A stretch of DNA of 64,000 nt from Norana najaformis (GCA_964023275.1 OZ029927.1:16539165-16603164), one strand, 5' to 3'; numbered from the stretch's first letter, positions 1 to 11,918 are shown. Numbers and translations: made by a program. Notes: generated from the letters alone by a model not told the origin.

Positions 1-130
1 CCCTCCAGTCAATAAGTTATTAATTCATTAATTCATCCAGTCATTCAGTCAATTATTCATCCATTCATTCAATCATTCATTCTTTAGTTTGTTCGCTCGT
101 TCATTTGCTCGCTCATTCGTTCATTTAGAG
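1..130. repeat. Degenerate (ATTC)n/(GTTC)n microsatellite
   Basis: Imperfect ATTC, AGTC and GTTC tetranucleotides at the window edge. Nothing coding was seen between here and about 600. Confidence 0.8.
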
Positions 131-659
131 CATTTTTCTAGGTCCCCTTAAAGACACCCACTGGCGAAAGAAAATTGTACCTGTAATTAGTGACTTTGAT
201 CGTGCCGGTGTCTAGTCCAGGCTTAGTACAAGGGTAAACAAGGCATCCGCTGAAACGTCGGTTTCTTGAACGTCTGCAGATCCTTATGCTCTGCTACACA
301 AGGAGACCTGGTTATCCATCCAGATCTAAACTTCTTCCATCTTTATGGAATTGGTTGCCTAGCAGACCTACGACTTGAGCTCCTTGAGTTTTCTTTGCCT
401 TTTTTCCGTAAGCGTATGAAACTATTCTGTTCGATCGTGGTTTCGTGTTATCGGCTCGGTCCCCCCACTGGGGAGTCACTGCTGAAGGGGCGCTATACAA
501 ATTGGCCATTACTATTAGAATTAAAATCCGTGAAGTAGCTTATACATGCATATTCATATTTCTATATATTCATTTTCGTATTCGTATTCATACTCTTGAA
601 TTGAACATTCGTATGAATACAAATACTCGTATACGAAAGAACAAACGAACGAATGAATG

Positions 660-970
660 AGTGAATGAATGATTGACTGAATACAAATACTCGTATTCGT
701 ATGAATGCAATTACTCGTATTCGTATGAATGCAAACACTCGTATTCGTTTGAATGCAAATACTCGTATTCGTATGAATGCAATTACTCGTATTCGTATGA
801 ATGCAAACACTCGTATTCGTTTGAATGCAAATACTCGTATTCGTATGAATGCAATTACTCGTATTCGTATGAATGCAAACACTCGTATTCGTATGAATGC
901 AATTACTCGTATTCGTATGAATGCAAACACTCGTATTCGTTTGAATGCAAATACTCGTATTCGTATGAAT
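660..970. repeat. 24-bp minisatellite with 72-bp higher-order structure
   Basis: There are about 12 units of tgaatgcaa(t/a)(t/c)actcgtattcg. Three variants, ending in ...attactcgtattcgta, ...aacactcgtattcgtt and ...aatactcgtattcgta, follow each other in order, so the real repeat is largely 72 bp. The unit is a multiple of three and free of stops, which creates spurious ORFs (e.g. NANTRIRM) on both strands. Confidence 0.92.
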
Positions 971-1194
971 TCGCGTGTATGTCAGTTCATATTCATATTC
1001 ATGTTGATATTAATACTGAGACTAACATCACAATTAGGCCTAGGTCCACTATTTCTTGCGTGACTCACCTTTGCTCCACTTGGACCAGAAAACGATAAGA
1101 CTTAAGAACTGAAGAACGACGTAGTTCGGCATCTTAGGAAGCTGCTTTTTACTCCATTTGGAATCACAGATGTCTTCAACTGATAAACTCATCA

Positions 1195-1225
1195 GCAGTA
1201 GCAGCAGCAGCAGCAGCAGCAGAAG
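1195..1225. repeat. (CAG)n trinucleotide run
   Basis: A short run of about nine AGC/CAG units. No coding context was found. Confidence 0.9.
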
Positions 1226-1534
1226 TCACGCTGCCCATCTTCAGTCGACGGTGACACTTTCCATCTTCAAGATGGGAAGTCAAGTCTCCTTGGTTTCAGC
1301 ACTTCCTGCGTTTCCTAGTCATATAACATGGCGTATATTCTTCGTTCTTTTGAACAGCAACTAGTTCAGCTTTTCCATGTCTGGTCCACCAGGCAGTCAG
1401 TGTCCTCCAGCCCTGAACCGATCATGCGAGCAACTGACTGAAGCACTGGAATACAACGGAAGAAGGAAAATTATCACTCTACTGGCCATTTATAGGTCTC
1501 CGGCACACCGACTCACCGATCCTCCATCCACTCA

Positions 1535-1682
1535 ATTATATTATATATATATATTATATTATATATATGCACACACACACACGCATACACGGACATATAT
1601 ATGCATGCAAACGTATACATATCTAAGTGTGCACACACATGTATAACACCGTGATACCACACATGCACACACACACGTACGC

Positions 1683-1717
<35 letters not shown>

Positions 1718-1795
1718 TGACCATGGTCTTATTATCTGCATATAGCGCCTAACTATATATATATATGTATATATATACATATGCATAGTTTTGTC
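1535..1795. repeat. (TA)n/(CA)n compound microsatellite
   Basis: Alternating TATA and CACA tracts with imperfect inverted symmetry. No gene was seen in 1000-2270. Confidence 0.9.
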
Positions 1796-1874
1796 GGGAT
1801 CTATATAGTCGTTAAAGGCCTATAGCTATATTGTATAGTGCGTGCGTGTCAGGATCTGATTATATAGTAGTAGT

Positions 1875-1985
1875 TCCAATGTTTAACGACATCTTATGGC
1901 ATCAAAGGCCGTTGACGTCGCCCTCCTCCTTTATCCAGGCTTGGGACTGGCACTACCCGACTGAAGGCAGTGTTTTCGCTGTATT
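1875..1985 (+). repeat. Dispersed repeat, sister of 32985-33110
   Basis: The stretch around gacatcttatggcatcaaag, with the following 'cctcctttatccaggcttgggactgg', recurs inverted at about 32985-33110. A pair of dispersed element fragments is the simplest reading. A (CAG)n run follows at 2022-2051. Confidence 0.7.
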
Positions 1986-2021
1986 CGATGTTAGCGGGAG
2001 ACCTGAGGAGATGGAGAGCCC

Positions 2022-2053
<32 letters not shown>

Positions 2054-2264
2054 GCCGTCAGTCGGTCGGTGACCTGGTGATGCATGCTATCCATCGATGG
2101 GTGTTTGTATGGTCGATGGACCACCATCCGCCGTGTGTTCTTCCGTTTACAGGTGGCTCTCTTGACTGGTAACAGTGTGCTTTGCTCCTTCTCCTTTGCA
2201 TTGGCTCCTCATAACTTGGTGTCACTGCTGTAGCACCATGGTGTCATCAAGGAGAGGACGAGGA

Positions 2265-2540
2265 GGAGGAGGAGGAAGACCCAGCCAGCATGCCCATATG
2301 GGCCCATGCGAGTCCCATATTTCCATAAAGGGGCTATACAGACCCATATGGGTTCCATCAACTGTTTATAGGCATACTGGCAGGGAGGAGGAGGAGGAGG
2401 AGGAGGAAAACCCAGCCAACATGCCCATATGGGCCTATGCGAGTCCCATATTTCCATAAAGAGGCCATACAGGCCCCATATGGGTTCCACCAACTGTTTA
2501 TAGGCATACTAGCAGGGGAGGAGGAGGAGGAGGAGAACCA
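2265..2540. repeat. 131-bp tandem duplication with CCCATATGGG palindromes and GGA tracts
   Basis: The block starting cccagcca(g/a)catgcccat at 2280 is repeated at 2411. Each copy has two near-palindromes around CCCATATGGG and is followed by (GGA)n. Confidence 0.85.
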
Positions 2541-2564
2541 GGAGGAATGGGGAAGAATTAGAAG

Positions 2565-3250
2565 TAAGATTGATTGATTGATTGATTGATTGATTGACTC
2601 TTTATTGATCCCAAATTCAACATATCAAGTTACACATAAAAGTACAGTTTGCCAGGATACAAAAGGCAAACCCAGAAGGGACCACGGTCCCTCTTAAATA
2701 GGGTCACCTATTAACATCAGTGACGTAAGATGGCAATCGAAATGTAAACAAAGCAAGTATCATTTTATAAGCAAACTAAATAAGTTATGTACAATCCGTA
2801 CACAAATGAAACTAAAAATAATACTATATAGAAGTCCGCTGCATTACACTGTCCTATATAACAAAAAACTCAGAAAAAAAGAAGCAAAAAACTAATGGTT
2901 TATATGAACAATTCAGTTGGCAGTTAAGAGAGGGGTGAGATAAGAATGAGGAGGCAGATGTTGGTAAAAACAAGAAAACAAGAAGAAAATAAGTAGAGGA
3001 GGAGGAGGAGGAGAAGAAGGAGAAGGAAAAGGAGAAGAATTAAAGAGAGAGAGATTGAAGTAGGAGTAGGATGGTATGAAGAGGCAGATAATGCACGAGA
3101 AGGAATATGGAAAACGGCGGAGAGGAGGAGGAGCCTGGAAGAAAAAAGGCTGTCGAAGAGAAGGGGCAGCGGAACATGCACTTGTAAAGAGTATGGGGAA
3201 TAAGAGGAAGAGGAGGAGGAGGGAGGAGGAGGAGGGACCTGGAAGAGAAA
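2565..3250. repeat. (TTGA)n run and purine-rich (GGA/GAA)n tract
   Basis: (ATTG)n occupies 2565-2600, followed by unique AT-rich sequence and then a GGA/GAA-rich purine strand at 2990-3250. The long minus-strand ORFs here (poly Ser/Leu/Pro) are products of the purine/pyrimidine bias. Nothing gene-like was seen in 3430-4680. Confidence 0.8.
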
Positions 3251-4689
3251 GAGGTTGCGGAAGGATGACGACCGAGATGGAGGTGGTGGATTGCGATACC
3301 ATTTTCTGAAGACACGATCGTCGCAAATCCTATTAGAGTCCTAATTCGTTATATATATACACATATATGTATACATGTACACATTTCTGTATACATATAT
3401 ACACACATGTATATAGGGCTATGTACTCGATTTATTTTTACACGTCTCTGTGTAGGCCCTATCTGTATCTGCCTGCCTCTGATTCGTTCTCTCATTTTCT
3501 GTCGGTCTGTCTGTCAGCCAAACTTTCTCATTTGTGTGGCGCTAAGAAGCTTTGGTGATTTACATCTACAATAAAATTCACTGTATAAGCCTATTTATTT
3601 ATTTGATATACAAGAGAAATAATGATACCTATAGCAACATCATATGTATGACATATGAAGCCCATATGATAATATTCCCATATGGGATTCACGTGGACTA
3701 CCATATGTTTCCGTATGATAGCTAATAGACCTCAGTGATTTTTTGTTCGGCGAAAAAAAAATCGGAAGAATATGGTAAGAAAATAAATAGAAAAAAAGAT
3801 TATTAGACTAAGCAAATGTCAAGGAGAAAGAATAACTATTGTAGACAATGCCTCAATGGTACAAAAATGAAAAAGTCCACCAGTTTTGTTACCTAGAAGT
3901 TTAATATCAGATGACTGCAGACGCAGTGCCGAGATCAAGAGAAGACTGTAATGTAATGTAACAAACATCTATATAGCGCCTTTCCATGACGTTGCTATAA
4001 GGGACGCAAGCGCAAACGCAGAACAGTAGCTGCTACAGACCCATTCGTTTGCAAAAAATACTAAAATGAAGTAGAAAATAATGAAATTGTACCCTTTCCG
4101 ACATAACGTCGTTTGATTTAAATCCCATGTCCGAGATAAAATTCCATTGCCTTTTTTGCTATTGTAATTTTTCGACATAACAATAAAAGAATCAGTCAAC
4201 TATGGCGACATATGTTGAGGTCGTTCTAAATCCACGTAAATAGCTCTATATGTATGTGTGTAGGTATTTAAGTATGTCTATACGTTTGTATATTAATTCG
4301 CCTGACTTACATCCAACCATAGCAGACAAGACCGAAATATATCTTCAGAATTATGTCAATTGTCATAACTTCATGTTGTTATGAAATGGAATTTCCCTGG
4401 GCTGGCTTCCACCCACCCTCCCTTCCTGTCATCGACCTATGACATGCACGTGATCAATTGATGTCATTTTATCAGACGATTGATCGATCTCGTTAGCCGC
4501 CAGGAATCGCGACGTCCTGCCGTTCGAGATCAATGCTGGTCATCGACTGATTGAATCAAGGTCAACATTTCGAGCGTATACACTGTTCCAGTCACAATGA
4601 CTACAATCACATCAGTCGTCGCCAGAGAATTAAGACCATCCGCTTCACTTTGCTCACTGGCAGCATCCTTCCTCGGAGAAACATCGCTG

Positions 4690-5385
4690 TCATGATCATC
4701 ATCATCGCCATCATCATCACTATCATCAATCATCATCATGATCACCATCATCATGATCATCATCATCACCACCATCATCATCACCACCATCATCATCATC
4801 ACCATCGTCATCACTATCATCAGTCATCATCATGATCACCATCATCATGATCATCAATCATCATCACCATCATCATCACGATCATCAATCATCATCATGA
4901 TCACCATCATCATCATGATCATCATCAACCATCATCATCATCATCAATCATCACCATCAGGATCAATCATCATCATTATCGTCATATTCATCATCACGAT
5001 TATCATTATCATGAGCAGCAGCAACATCGTCATAGTCACACTTCTCAACAGATAACAATTTTTCACTACGACTTCACTTGATAACAACACCATCACCGTC
5101 TTAGTCATTTTCACTACGATTTCACTCTAAGTGATCATCAATTGATGCCCTATGCATTATAAAAACGACGCTATAGAAGTCATTAGATAAGACCGTCACA
5201 TTCATGATCACCATCATCACCATCACCATCATGATCACAACACCATGATCATTGTCATGCTAGTCGTCTTCATAACAACACCACCGCCGTCTTAGTCATC
5301 GTCATCATCCAATCACCGTACCATTACTATCGTCGCCATCATCATCATCATCATCGCCACGGTCACCACCACCATCATAACAATT
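4690..5385. repeat. (ATC)n-rich tract
   Basis: Imperfect CATCAT/ATCACC/GATCATC repeats run with interruptions. No gene was seen between here and the unc-13 stop, apart from an imperfect 27-bp repeat around 6020-6085 (agaagcatcagccctctgg). Confidence 0.9.
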
Positions 5386-6287
5386 GATCGTAATTAAAAA
5401 TGATCATCGATATAATCAGAATTAGCACCTGAAAGCTGGTACTCCAGACTCGGCTTCTTTTTTCATGTTGAAGATATGAGAAACTTTGATCTCTTTACCG
5501 CATTCACTGCCTCACTTAGCACAGTTTACAAGCCCAACATTCTGGTTTGTTCAGAACTTTCGTTAATAAGGAACAACACTTGACGGCCAATAATATAATA
5601 AATTTAATTCAAGTTCGTTTAACACAGTTTAATTATTTCAGCTTCTGTTCCTTTCTTAGCAACATAACTAGACTTTGTCACTTATAGACATCGGTATCGG
5701 TAAAATAATCTTAATCCATAAAACGGAAAAGTATATGCGCATATATACATCGGCTGCAGTATAGAAAATGCCAGTTAAAAAGTGTCATCAGTGGAAATGG
5801 CGAGGTTGAGAAAATACGCAGAGCGGGAACAGTTACACGGCTGAGATTTGTTCACGTGTGTGCTTATCACAAAATGAAGAATAATTGTAATCTAACGTTA
5901 TTTAAAACTTATGCAAAAGATCTCCTTAAATACATCGTGCAAGATAAAACTACATGGATCGGAATGTCGGCTCTCAGCTGTTGCCAGTGGCAGAAGCATC
6001 ATTTGCAGGCGTCATCTGGTGTCAGGCAGAAGCATCAGCCCTCTGGCGTCACGAAGAAGCATCAGCCCTCTGGTAGCTGGCAATTCAAACACAGGCTCTT
6101 TGGTATCATCTGACGATAGGACCCAAACAATTCCTGATGGCACCCTTCGATCGGTAAGCCATATTCACATGCTCCGTTGCACCAAAGGCCATTCTACCAA
6201 CACCCCAAAAGGTTAAAATCCCCACAACCACCCACTAACACCCCACCCACCCACCCAAATGCCCCGTAGCGTCGCGAAGCGTCCGGA

Positions 6288-6597
6288 CTAACTAACTGTC
6301 GCGAGGCCCGGATGCTCAGCACCATCCGTGTGCCTGCAATCCGACTTCAGCTTGAAGAATTCCTTGGCAACTTCGTCGTTCGAACGCTGCGAGAGAATTC
6401 GGAGAATCGTGCACCCTGTCTCGTCCAGGTGGACACCGGAAGTGAGCGGCAGCCAGCAGGCACAGCTTCCGCGCTCGACGAGGTCACGCAGCTGGAGAAC
6501 TGTGACGCCGATGAGGAGGTCATCGCGTGCGAAGCAGTAGTCCTTGACGCACATGTGCAGTTCGTAGCAGTCGGGTTCCGATTCGTTGCCAAGAACA
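6288..6597 (-). CDS. unc-13: unc-13 terminal exon: end of C2C and C-terminal tail
   Basis: Residues 1146-1247 and the stop (TAG at 6288-6290). It includes [40 protein letters not shown] and ILRISQ-type signature [20 protein letters not shown], all hallmarks of the Unc13 C-terminus. The acceptor is cgtcatcag, completing Phe1145. After KLKSD the tail is short ([16 protein letters not shown]), similar in length to that of Munc13. No clear AATAAA lies close downstream on this strand. ATTAAA-like hexamers occur around 5595-5635 but I do not call them. Confidence 0.96.
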
Positions 6598-7250
6598 CTG
6601 ATGACGAAATTCAACAATCGTCATTTATTTATTTGATATGCTAAAGAAATTCAGTTTTCTTTCAGCTTTAGTCGAAGATTTACATTTAAGCTGACATCTA
6701 CATGGTCTTCATGGTTCAGACGAAGGAGAATAGGGCCTACTTTGCTCGAAACTAGAAGCAGACGCAAAAGCCAAACAATTTTCAAATATGTTGGCAATTC
6801 GTATTGTTACCTGCCACAGTATTGAAACAAAGGCGGTATATTGGTATCCACACATCACTAAACACGATATATGGTATATGAAATGTGGCATGTTAACAAA
6901 AGTATTACTTACTTACTTGCTTACGGTAAAGTCTACTTATGACGATTGTGCATATTAATTCCAATCAACATTAGTGAGCTTCTGTCAATTCTTTGATGCA
7001 AAAGAAGTTAATATATAACTTGGTATCTCATCATTCGCTGACAGAATACCATTCACTAAAGCAAAGAAATACGGTGTTAGAAGTGGCCCCAAAGCCATAT
7101 TAGTTTCAAATTTAGTTCATAATAAAAATCAAATCCCATAAAACTTTGGCTAAAAAAAGTCACATATTTCATAATCTAAACATTCATAAATTAAATAAAA
7201 TGTTTGAATCGTTTAAAGTTATAGTAGAAGAAACTGAATCTGTTGCTTAC

Positions 7251-7410
7251 AACTGGAATGTTTCATTAAACTTTGGGGCCCAGGTATTGCTCTTTGATTT
7301 CGTGGCAAACTGTCGCTTCTTATCGTTCAAGTGAGGTCCAATCAGATTAACTTCAACAAACGGCCTGAACATCGTGGCCGTTTTCCATCGGATATTGCTA
7401 GCCGCGACAA
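7251..7410 (-). CDS. unc-13: unc-13 exon: C2C core
   Basis: Residues 1093-1144 are [40 protein letters not shown] and [12 protein letters not shown], very close to Munc13. Loop 1 ([14 protein letters not shown]) lacks the paired aspartates of Ca2+-binding C2 domains, as expected for C2C. The acceptor is gtaatatttcag and the donor CAGTT|GTAAGC, leaving TT for Phe1145. Confidence 0.96.
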
Positions 7411-7496
7411 CTGAAATATTACAGAAACACAAACACAACATTATTTCTCTGTTTATTTTGCATCGGTATCCAATGGCAACATGTCAACCAAGCGCG

Positions 7497-8265
7497 ACCG
7501 TGTAATCGTAATTCCGAAATTTCTACAGCGCCAAACGAAAGCCACGTCGTGGGGACCAGCCTATTCACATGCGCTCAGTCGAAACAAAATCGATAGGCGA
7601 AAGGGTTCGGTTCCAGGTCAAGATCCAAAAGTCAGACGGAGAGACAGTGTGGCAGCTATGGGGGAATGGTGTTTGGGGTTGGAGAGGAGAGAGAGATAAG
7701 AGGAAGAAGGGGTGTCAGGATAGGGTCTGTGAAAGATGAATGTGAGGCAGCTATGGGGGATGGTGTTTGGGGTTGGAGAGGAGAGAGAGATAAGAGGAAG
7801 AAGGGGTGTCAGGATAGGGTCTGTGAAAGATGAATGTGTGGCAGCTATGGGGGATGGTGTTTGGGGTTGGAGAGGAGAGAGAGATAAGAGGAAGAAGGGG
7901 TGTCAGGATAGGGTCTGTGAAAGATGAATGTGTGGCAGCTATGGGGGATGGTGTTTGGGGTTGGAGAGGAGAGAGAGATAAGAGGAAGAAGGGGTGTCAG
8001 GATAGGGTCTGTGAAAGATGAATGTGTGGCAGCTATGCGGGATGGTGTTTGGGGTTGGAGAGGAGAGAGAGATAAGAGGAAGAAGGGGTGCTATGGAGGA
8101 ATGGCATTTGGGGTTGGAGAGGAGAGAGAGATAAGAGGAAGAAGGGGCGTCAGGATAGGGTCAGTGAAAGAGGAATGTTTCAGCTTTGAGTGAAAGGTCG
8201 ATGCAGAAATCGCAAGCGGTGGAGCATTGATGAGTTTGTATGATATGTATGAAGTCCCAACACAG
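7497..8265 (+). repeat. Dispersed repeat family A with internal 94-bp tandem array
   Basis: A copy of a roughly 300-bp interspersed repeat. It starts gtaatcgtaa-type sequence, then tttctacagcgccaaacgaa and ggttcggttccaggtcaaga, with a purine-rich 3' part. Here the 3' segment (ggtgtcaggatagggtctgt ... ggcagctatgggggatggtg) is repeated about five times at 94-bp spacing (7690-8160). Other copies are listed below. It sits in the unc-13 intron between 7410 and 8853. Confidence 0.88.
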
Positions 8266-8852
8266 TAACCAGCTCAGAGCATTAAGAGGTGAGCGCTCAA
8301 ATCAGTCGGGTGCCATGTCACTTGCACAGACGCAGCGTCGTTTGTGAATGAAGAGCTGAAGTTCTCATAAAATGATTTCCATACTCTCCCCTCGTTCTTC
8401 ATCTAAAACTGTCTCATCACTGAATTCCTGTATTTGCAGAAAGGAAGGCATGATCGAGTACTTAATATGTCATTTATTTATTTATTTAATAATGTCATTT
8501 ATTTAAACAGACTTATAAGACGGGTCACTGATATTTTTAGAGAAATTTCCACAGAGGAGCGACTGCTGATAAATCCTTTTATAAATCCTTGATTACACCC
8601 ACATGCCAGGAATCGAAGCTACTTTACTTTGCTCACTCAAACTTTCCACATACAAACATACAGATAAGTTATGAAGCAAAAACAGGGAAAGCATAGTAAA
8701 TATAGGTAAATGTACACATTTTTCTACAGCAACCATATGGCCCAGACTCTGCTCATTTTTCAATGAATTAATCGGGTGAGATCCTTCACCATCACAGTGC
8801 CATCAGTGAGTCCCGTAACGCTAGCAGGTGCTAAGGAATTCCGAGGTATTAC

Positions 8853-8966
8853 CTTTGATCGTGACCTTGTGATCACCTGTTCCCGGATGAGTGAAGAGAT
8901 CAACCTGTACTGAAAGTTCCCCAAGAGATTCTTCTTCCCCAGTCAAACACCCATCGGACAACAAGA
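8853..8966 (-). CDS. unc-13: unc-13 exon: start of C2C domain
   Basis: Residues 1055-1091 are [20 protein letters not shown] then [17 protein letters not shown]. They match Munc13 [25 protein letters not shown], the first strands of the C-terminal C2 domain. The acceptor is ttttatcag and the donor CAAAG|GTAATA. In Munc13 the C2C domain contacts the vesicle membrane and does not bind Ca2+. Confidence 0.95.
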
Positions 8967-9019
8967 CTGATAAAACATAAATATAACAATAGTCAAAAGC
9001 CATCACAATACCCTCATAG

Positions 9020-9210
9020 CAATTCTGCATTTATTAAGCGCCAATGTCTCATGACTAAGCATCAGTCGATGGCATTGAGCAACTGTGAGTGAATGACTTG
9101 CTCAAGGTACCTACACAGTAACCGTCTAAGGGCAGACTCGAACCTGTACTCTCCGCTCTACAAGCCAAGCGCTATATCCACTCGGTTACCAATACCCCAT
9201 AATGTCTGAA
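9020..9210 (-). repeat. tRNA-derived SINE, family D (minus copy)
   Basis: On the minus strand it has a tRNA-like head (accgagtggatatagcgctt ... gttcgagtctgccc) and then the family tail ending ...ttgagcaagtcattcactca. It is related to the copies at 52345 and 58860. Confidence 0.7.
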
Positions 9211-9739
9211 AACAGCAGACACTGATGTAGTCAGTGAAAAAGCATCTTAACTGCGAACTTTTGAAGTAATCAGAAAAGACTGACAACGGGTGATAGTCCA
9301 AGGGCTTCAAGTGTCCTGTCATCTGAGCTGTGGGTCACTATAGGTACATGTAGTAATTGTAATTGTAACTGTAATGATGACAATTTATATAGCATCGTAA
9401 GTAGCAAGCTACTTCTAGGGTGCTTTAAAAAGTCAAAAGTCAGCCAAAGTACTAAGAGTTATGCAGTAAATAGAATTTCAGCTGTTTTTAAAGAGGCTGA
9501 AATGCAAGGTTGTATTGTACCATTGTATTGCATCGTATCATGCTGTAGGATTGCTAAGTTTCACGTCATTAGATAGCTGTGGTTATGGCGGCACCTCAGT
9601 CAAATGATCCTTCAACTTTGGGACAACGCTTCCGAGGAGCTTCTATGGTGACATGTAAATACGTGTTACCTTCACCTCTGACATCAGACGGTGACCGCAT
9701 TACTTTTAAGCAGAACAAGATGAGCAATCCCTTAAGCTA

Positions 9740-10010
9740 ACCCCAAGATGTAGTCATGGCTATGACGGGTGTAGCGACTTCACTTTCTTAGCCTTGGCAT
9801 ATGAGAGCGTGTGGCCACGCCTCTTCCTCATCATCTGAATTTCCCACCAACAGTGTACGGTCAGTGCACTCATTTCGTGACCAAGTTCACTAGCAGGTGC
9901 AAGTGGAGAAGAAATCTCAAAATATCTTTCTGCCCTAGCAGGGATTTGAAACCCTGACATCAGGGTTGAGAGTCCAGCACATTAACCATCAGACTATAAC
10001 GCACACCATA
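9740..10010 (-). repeat. tRNA-derived SINE, family G
   Basis: Minus strand: tagtctgatggttaatgtgc ... cagggtttcaaatccctgc gives an A-box-like and a B-box-like element. The body (gtggccacgcctcttcctca and flanks) recurs at 13300-13540 and 39835-40190. Confidence 0.7.
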
Positions 10011-10284
10011 CAATTAAGAACATACCATCAGTAACAACATAAAACCCTCCCATTTCTCTCAGCTTAAACACAACAGCTCCTGTCCCCCTTCTCTCTCTGG
10101 TCTTCTGGCAACCGGACTTGGTGGGCATCGCTGTGCAACCCCACTGACTTGACGCAGCACTCGTGAATAAGCTGGTGCCCTGCGCTTAGCTTTTAAGTAG
10201 TGCTTTAGAAATTTCGAGTTTATGATTACGATTATGAAAACTATAAAAATTCAGCTGTAGGGATGGATCCCCTTCCTCACTCAC

Positions 10285-10516
10285 CCTGGCAAGTCTGAGT
10301 CTGAATGTAGGTCTTGATGAGCGTGTCGGTCGTCTGTGTGTAAAGCGATAGAGCGTAACGTAAAGACTGTAATTCGTGGCTCTTCTCCAGGTATACTTTC
10401 CTCAGGCCTCCACCTCCTGCATGAAAATACTGCTTGATGGTGTCAAGAGCCATGTCCAACACCACGCATTGTTTTGGCGACATGTTCATGAGAACTCCCA
10501 CATCTGGCTCTTTGCC
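10285..10516 (-). CDS. unc-13: unc-13 exon: end of MUN ([11 protein letters not shown])
   Basis: Residues 977-1053 include [20 protein letters not shown] then [20 protein letters not shown] and [20 protein letters not shown]. This is one of the best conserved blocks of Unc13 proteins. The acceptor is tttgaaag and the donor CCAGG|GTGAGT, leaving G for Val1054. The first ten residues ([10 protein letters not shown]) are not conserved. Confidence 0.95.
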
Positions 10517-10981
10517 CTTTCAAAATGAAAACACGAACAGAAAATATGTTACAAAAACACTTTTTCTGACTCCTCTCTTTAGAAAAAAGAAGTAAAGAAC
10601 AAGGATAGACAATGGAATGCAAATAATACAGTTGTTTCATCGTTCAGTGCTTAGTCCTCTTTTGTTTGCAATGGTAGTTACTAATTACTACTAATAATAC
10701 TAATTACTACTAATAATAATGTTCTTTTTTACAGAAAATAGCAACATAGTCTTATAGTTCTTTCACATGTTTCTATTTTTGTACACAACATCCTCAAACC
10801 TAAAACTTATAACGAAGAAGAAAGGTCAAAAGCCGAATAGCATTCACTTGATATTCAATTTGAAACAAAATAAACCAAAACCCATAAGCATAGTTGTAAG
10901 TCAACAACAATTTACATGCTTTACTTTACAGGTAACAAGAGTACAGGTAAGACGTCCAATCTGAGCTGGTGAGTGACTTAC

Positions 10982-11131
10982 GACGAAACGCAGCACTTTG
11001 TCTCCTGGGCTGCCTGTCTGCAAGAGAGTCAATGATACTCTACCGGGCATTTGTGCTACATTCTTGAACAGAACATGTGACACGCCACCGATCTTGCCCT
11101 GTACAATTTTACCAGCAATTGAAAACACTGT
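10982..11131 (-). CDS. unc-13: unc-13 MUN exon, unusually diverged
   Basis: This symmetric exon of 50 codons spans residues 927-976. The acceptor is ctgcttttag and the donor TTCGTC|GTAAGT. It reads TVFSIAGKIVQGKIGGVSHV ... LFKNVAQMPGRVSLTLLQ ... GDKVLRFV. Its place between two well-conserved exons requires it to correspond to the Munc13 stretch GNLLRKHGKG...[20 protein letters not shown], but only scattered positions agree (F, N, A, G, S, L). The open frame, splice sites and phases support it. The loss of similarity makes the exact exon boundaries less certain than for its neighbours. Confidence 0.75.
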
Positions 11132-11492
11132 CTAAAAGCAGATATCGAAAAAAGTCTGCCACCATAAATTCGTTAAAAGCCATCAGAGAATGCAAGTAAA
11201 TTTTGCTACAGTCTAAACAAGTTTCCCAAATACCAAATGTTAGAAAAGCTAAGCAATGATTTCTTTGCCTTGAATTTATGACACCAGAAACTCCCATGTG
11301 CGAAAAAGATAACAGCCAGCACCAACTGAAAATCAAGCTTTGCAGAAATCCAGAGAAATATCCAGCTTTTACGCTAAATTACAGACAGCAAGAGAATGGT
11401 TGGCCTTTTGAATCTTGGCATAAGCAGATACGAGATAGAATATACAGCAAATAATATCAGACAGAAAAGCACTTCAGTCAAAATCTCAAAAC

Positions 11493-11564
11493 CTGTCTCT
11501 GGTCTGACAACGTTGGCAAGACAACGGTCTGCTCCAAAGACGTTATCACAACCTTCCATACTTC
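11493..11564 (-). CDS. unc-13: unc-13 MUN exon (EVWKVVITSLEQTVVLP)
   Basis: A symmetric exon of 24 codons, residues 903-926, EVWKVVITSLEQTVVLPTLS then DQRQ. It aligns with Munc13 [22 protein letters not shown]. The acceptor is cgcttgtag and the donor AGACAG|GTTTTG, a weak donor apart from its CAG|GT. Confidence 0.9.
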
Positions 11565-11882
11565 CTACAAGCGAAAACAAAACCAAAAAGCACATAAAAC
11601 TTCACGAAAGAGATCTAAAAGAAGCCGGAAAAGCACTGCATAATATTTGTAGTCTTTTGAAGATATTGTAGCCAGAATATGGCATACCATACATGTCCAA
11701 TCTCAAAAGGCTTCTGTCAGTCAGTCTGTGCCTCCTTGCTAGTTAGTTCCAATTATCCTTTCACCAGAAATGAATACTAACCCTTTGCATTTTGAGCACA
11801 TAACACACGTTTATGACAAAATCTATTACAAAATACAGTTCAATCTATTTTACTAGTCTTGCCATAGGCCAAGGGGTCTTAC

Positions 11883-11918
11883 TTTAAGCAATCTCTTTAG
11901 AATTACGTCCTTAAACAT
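11883..11918 (-). pseudogene. Partial duplicate of the preceding unc-13 exon; possible 12-codon cassette exon
   Basis: This is the 3' part of the exon at 12088-12142, copied in a tandem duplication of about 204 bp and diverged. It keeps the donor (CTTAAA|GTAAGACC) and has a possible acceptor (gagtccctag). As a replacement for the parent exon it would be frameshifted into a TAA, so it cannot substitute. As an extra exon inserted after the parent it is exactly 36 bases, phase 0 at both ends, and encodes MFKDVILKRLLK without a stop. Whether it is spliced or is simply a relic cannot be told from sequence. Confidence 0.5.

Noticed and set aside
3040..3326. Pro/Ser/Leu-rich minus ORFs
   Set aside because: They arise from a purine-rich (GGA)n tract, and the frames overlap each other.
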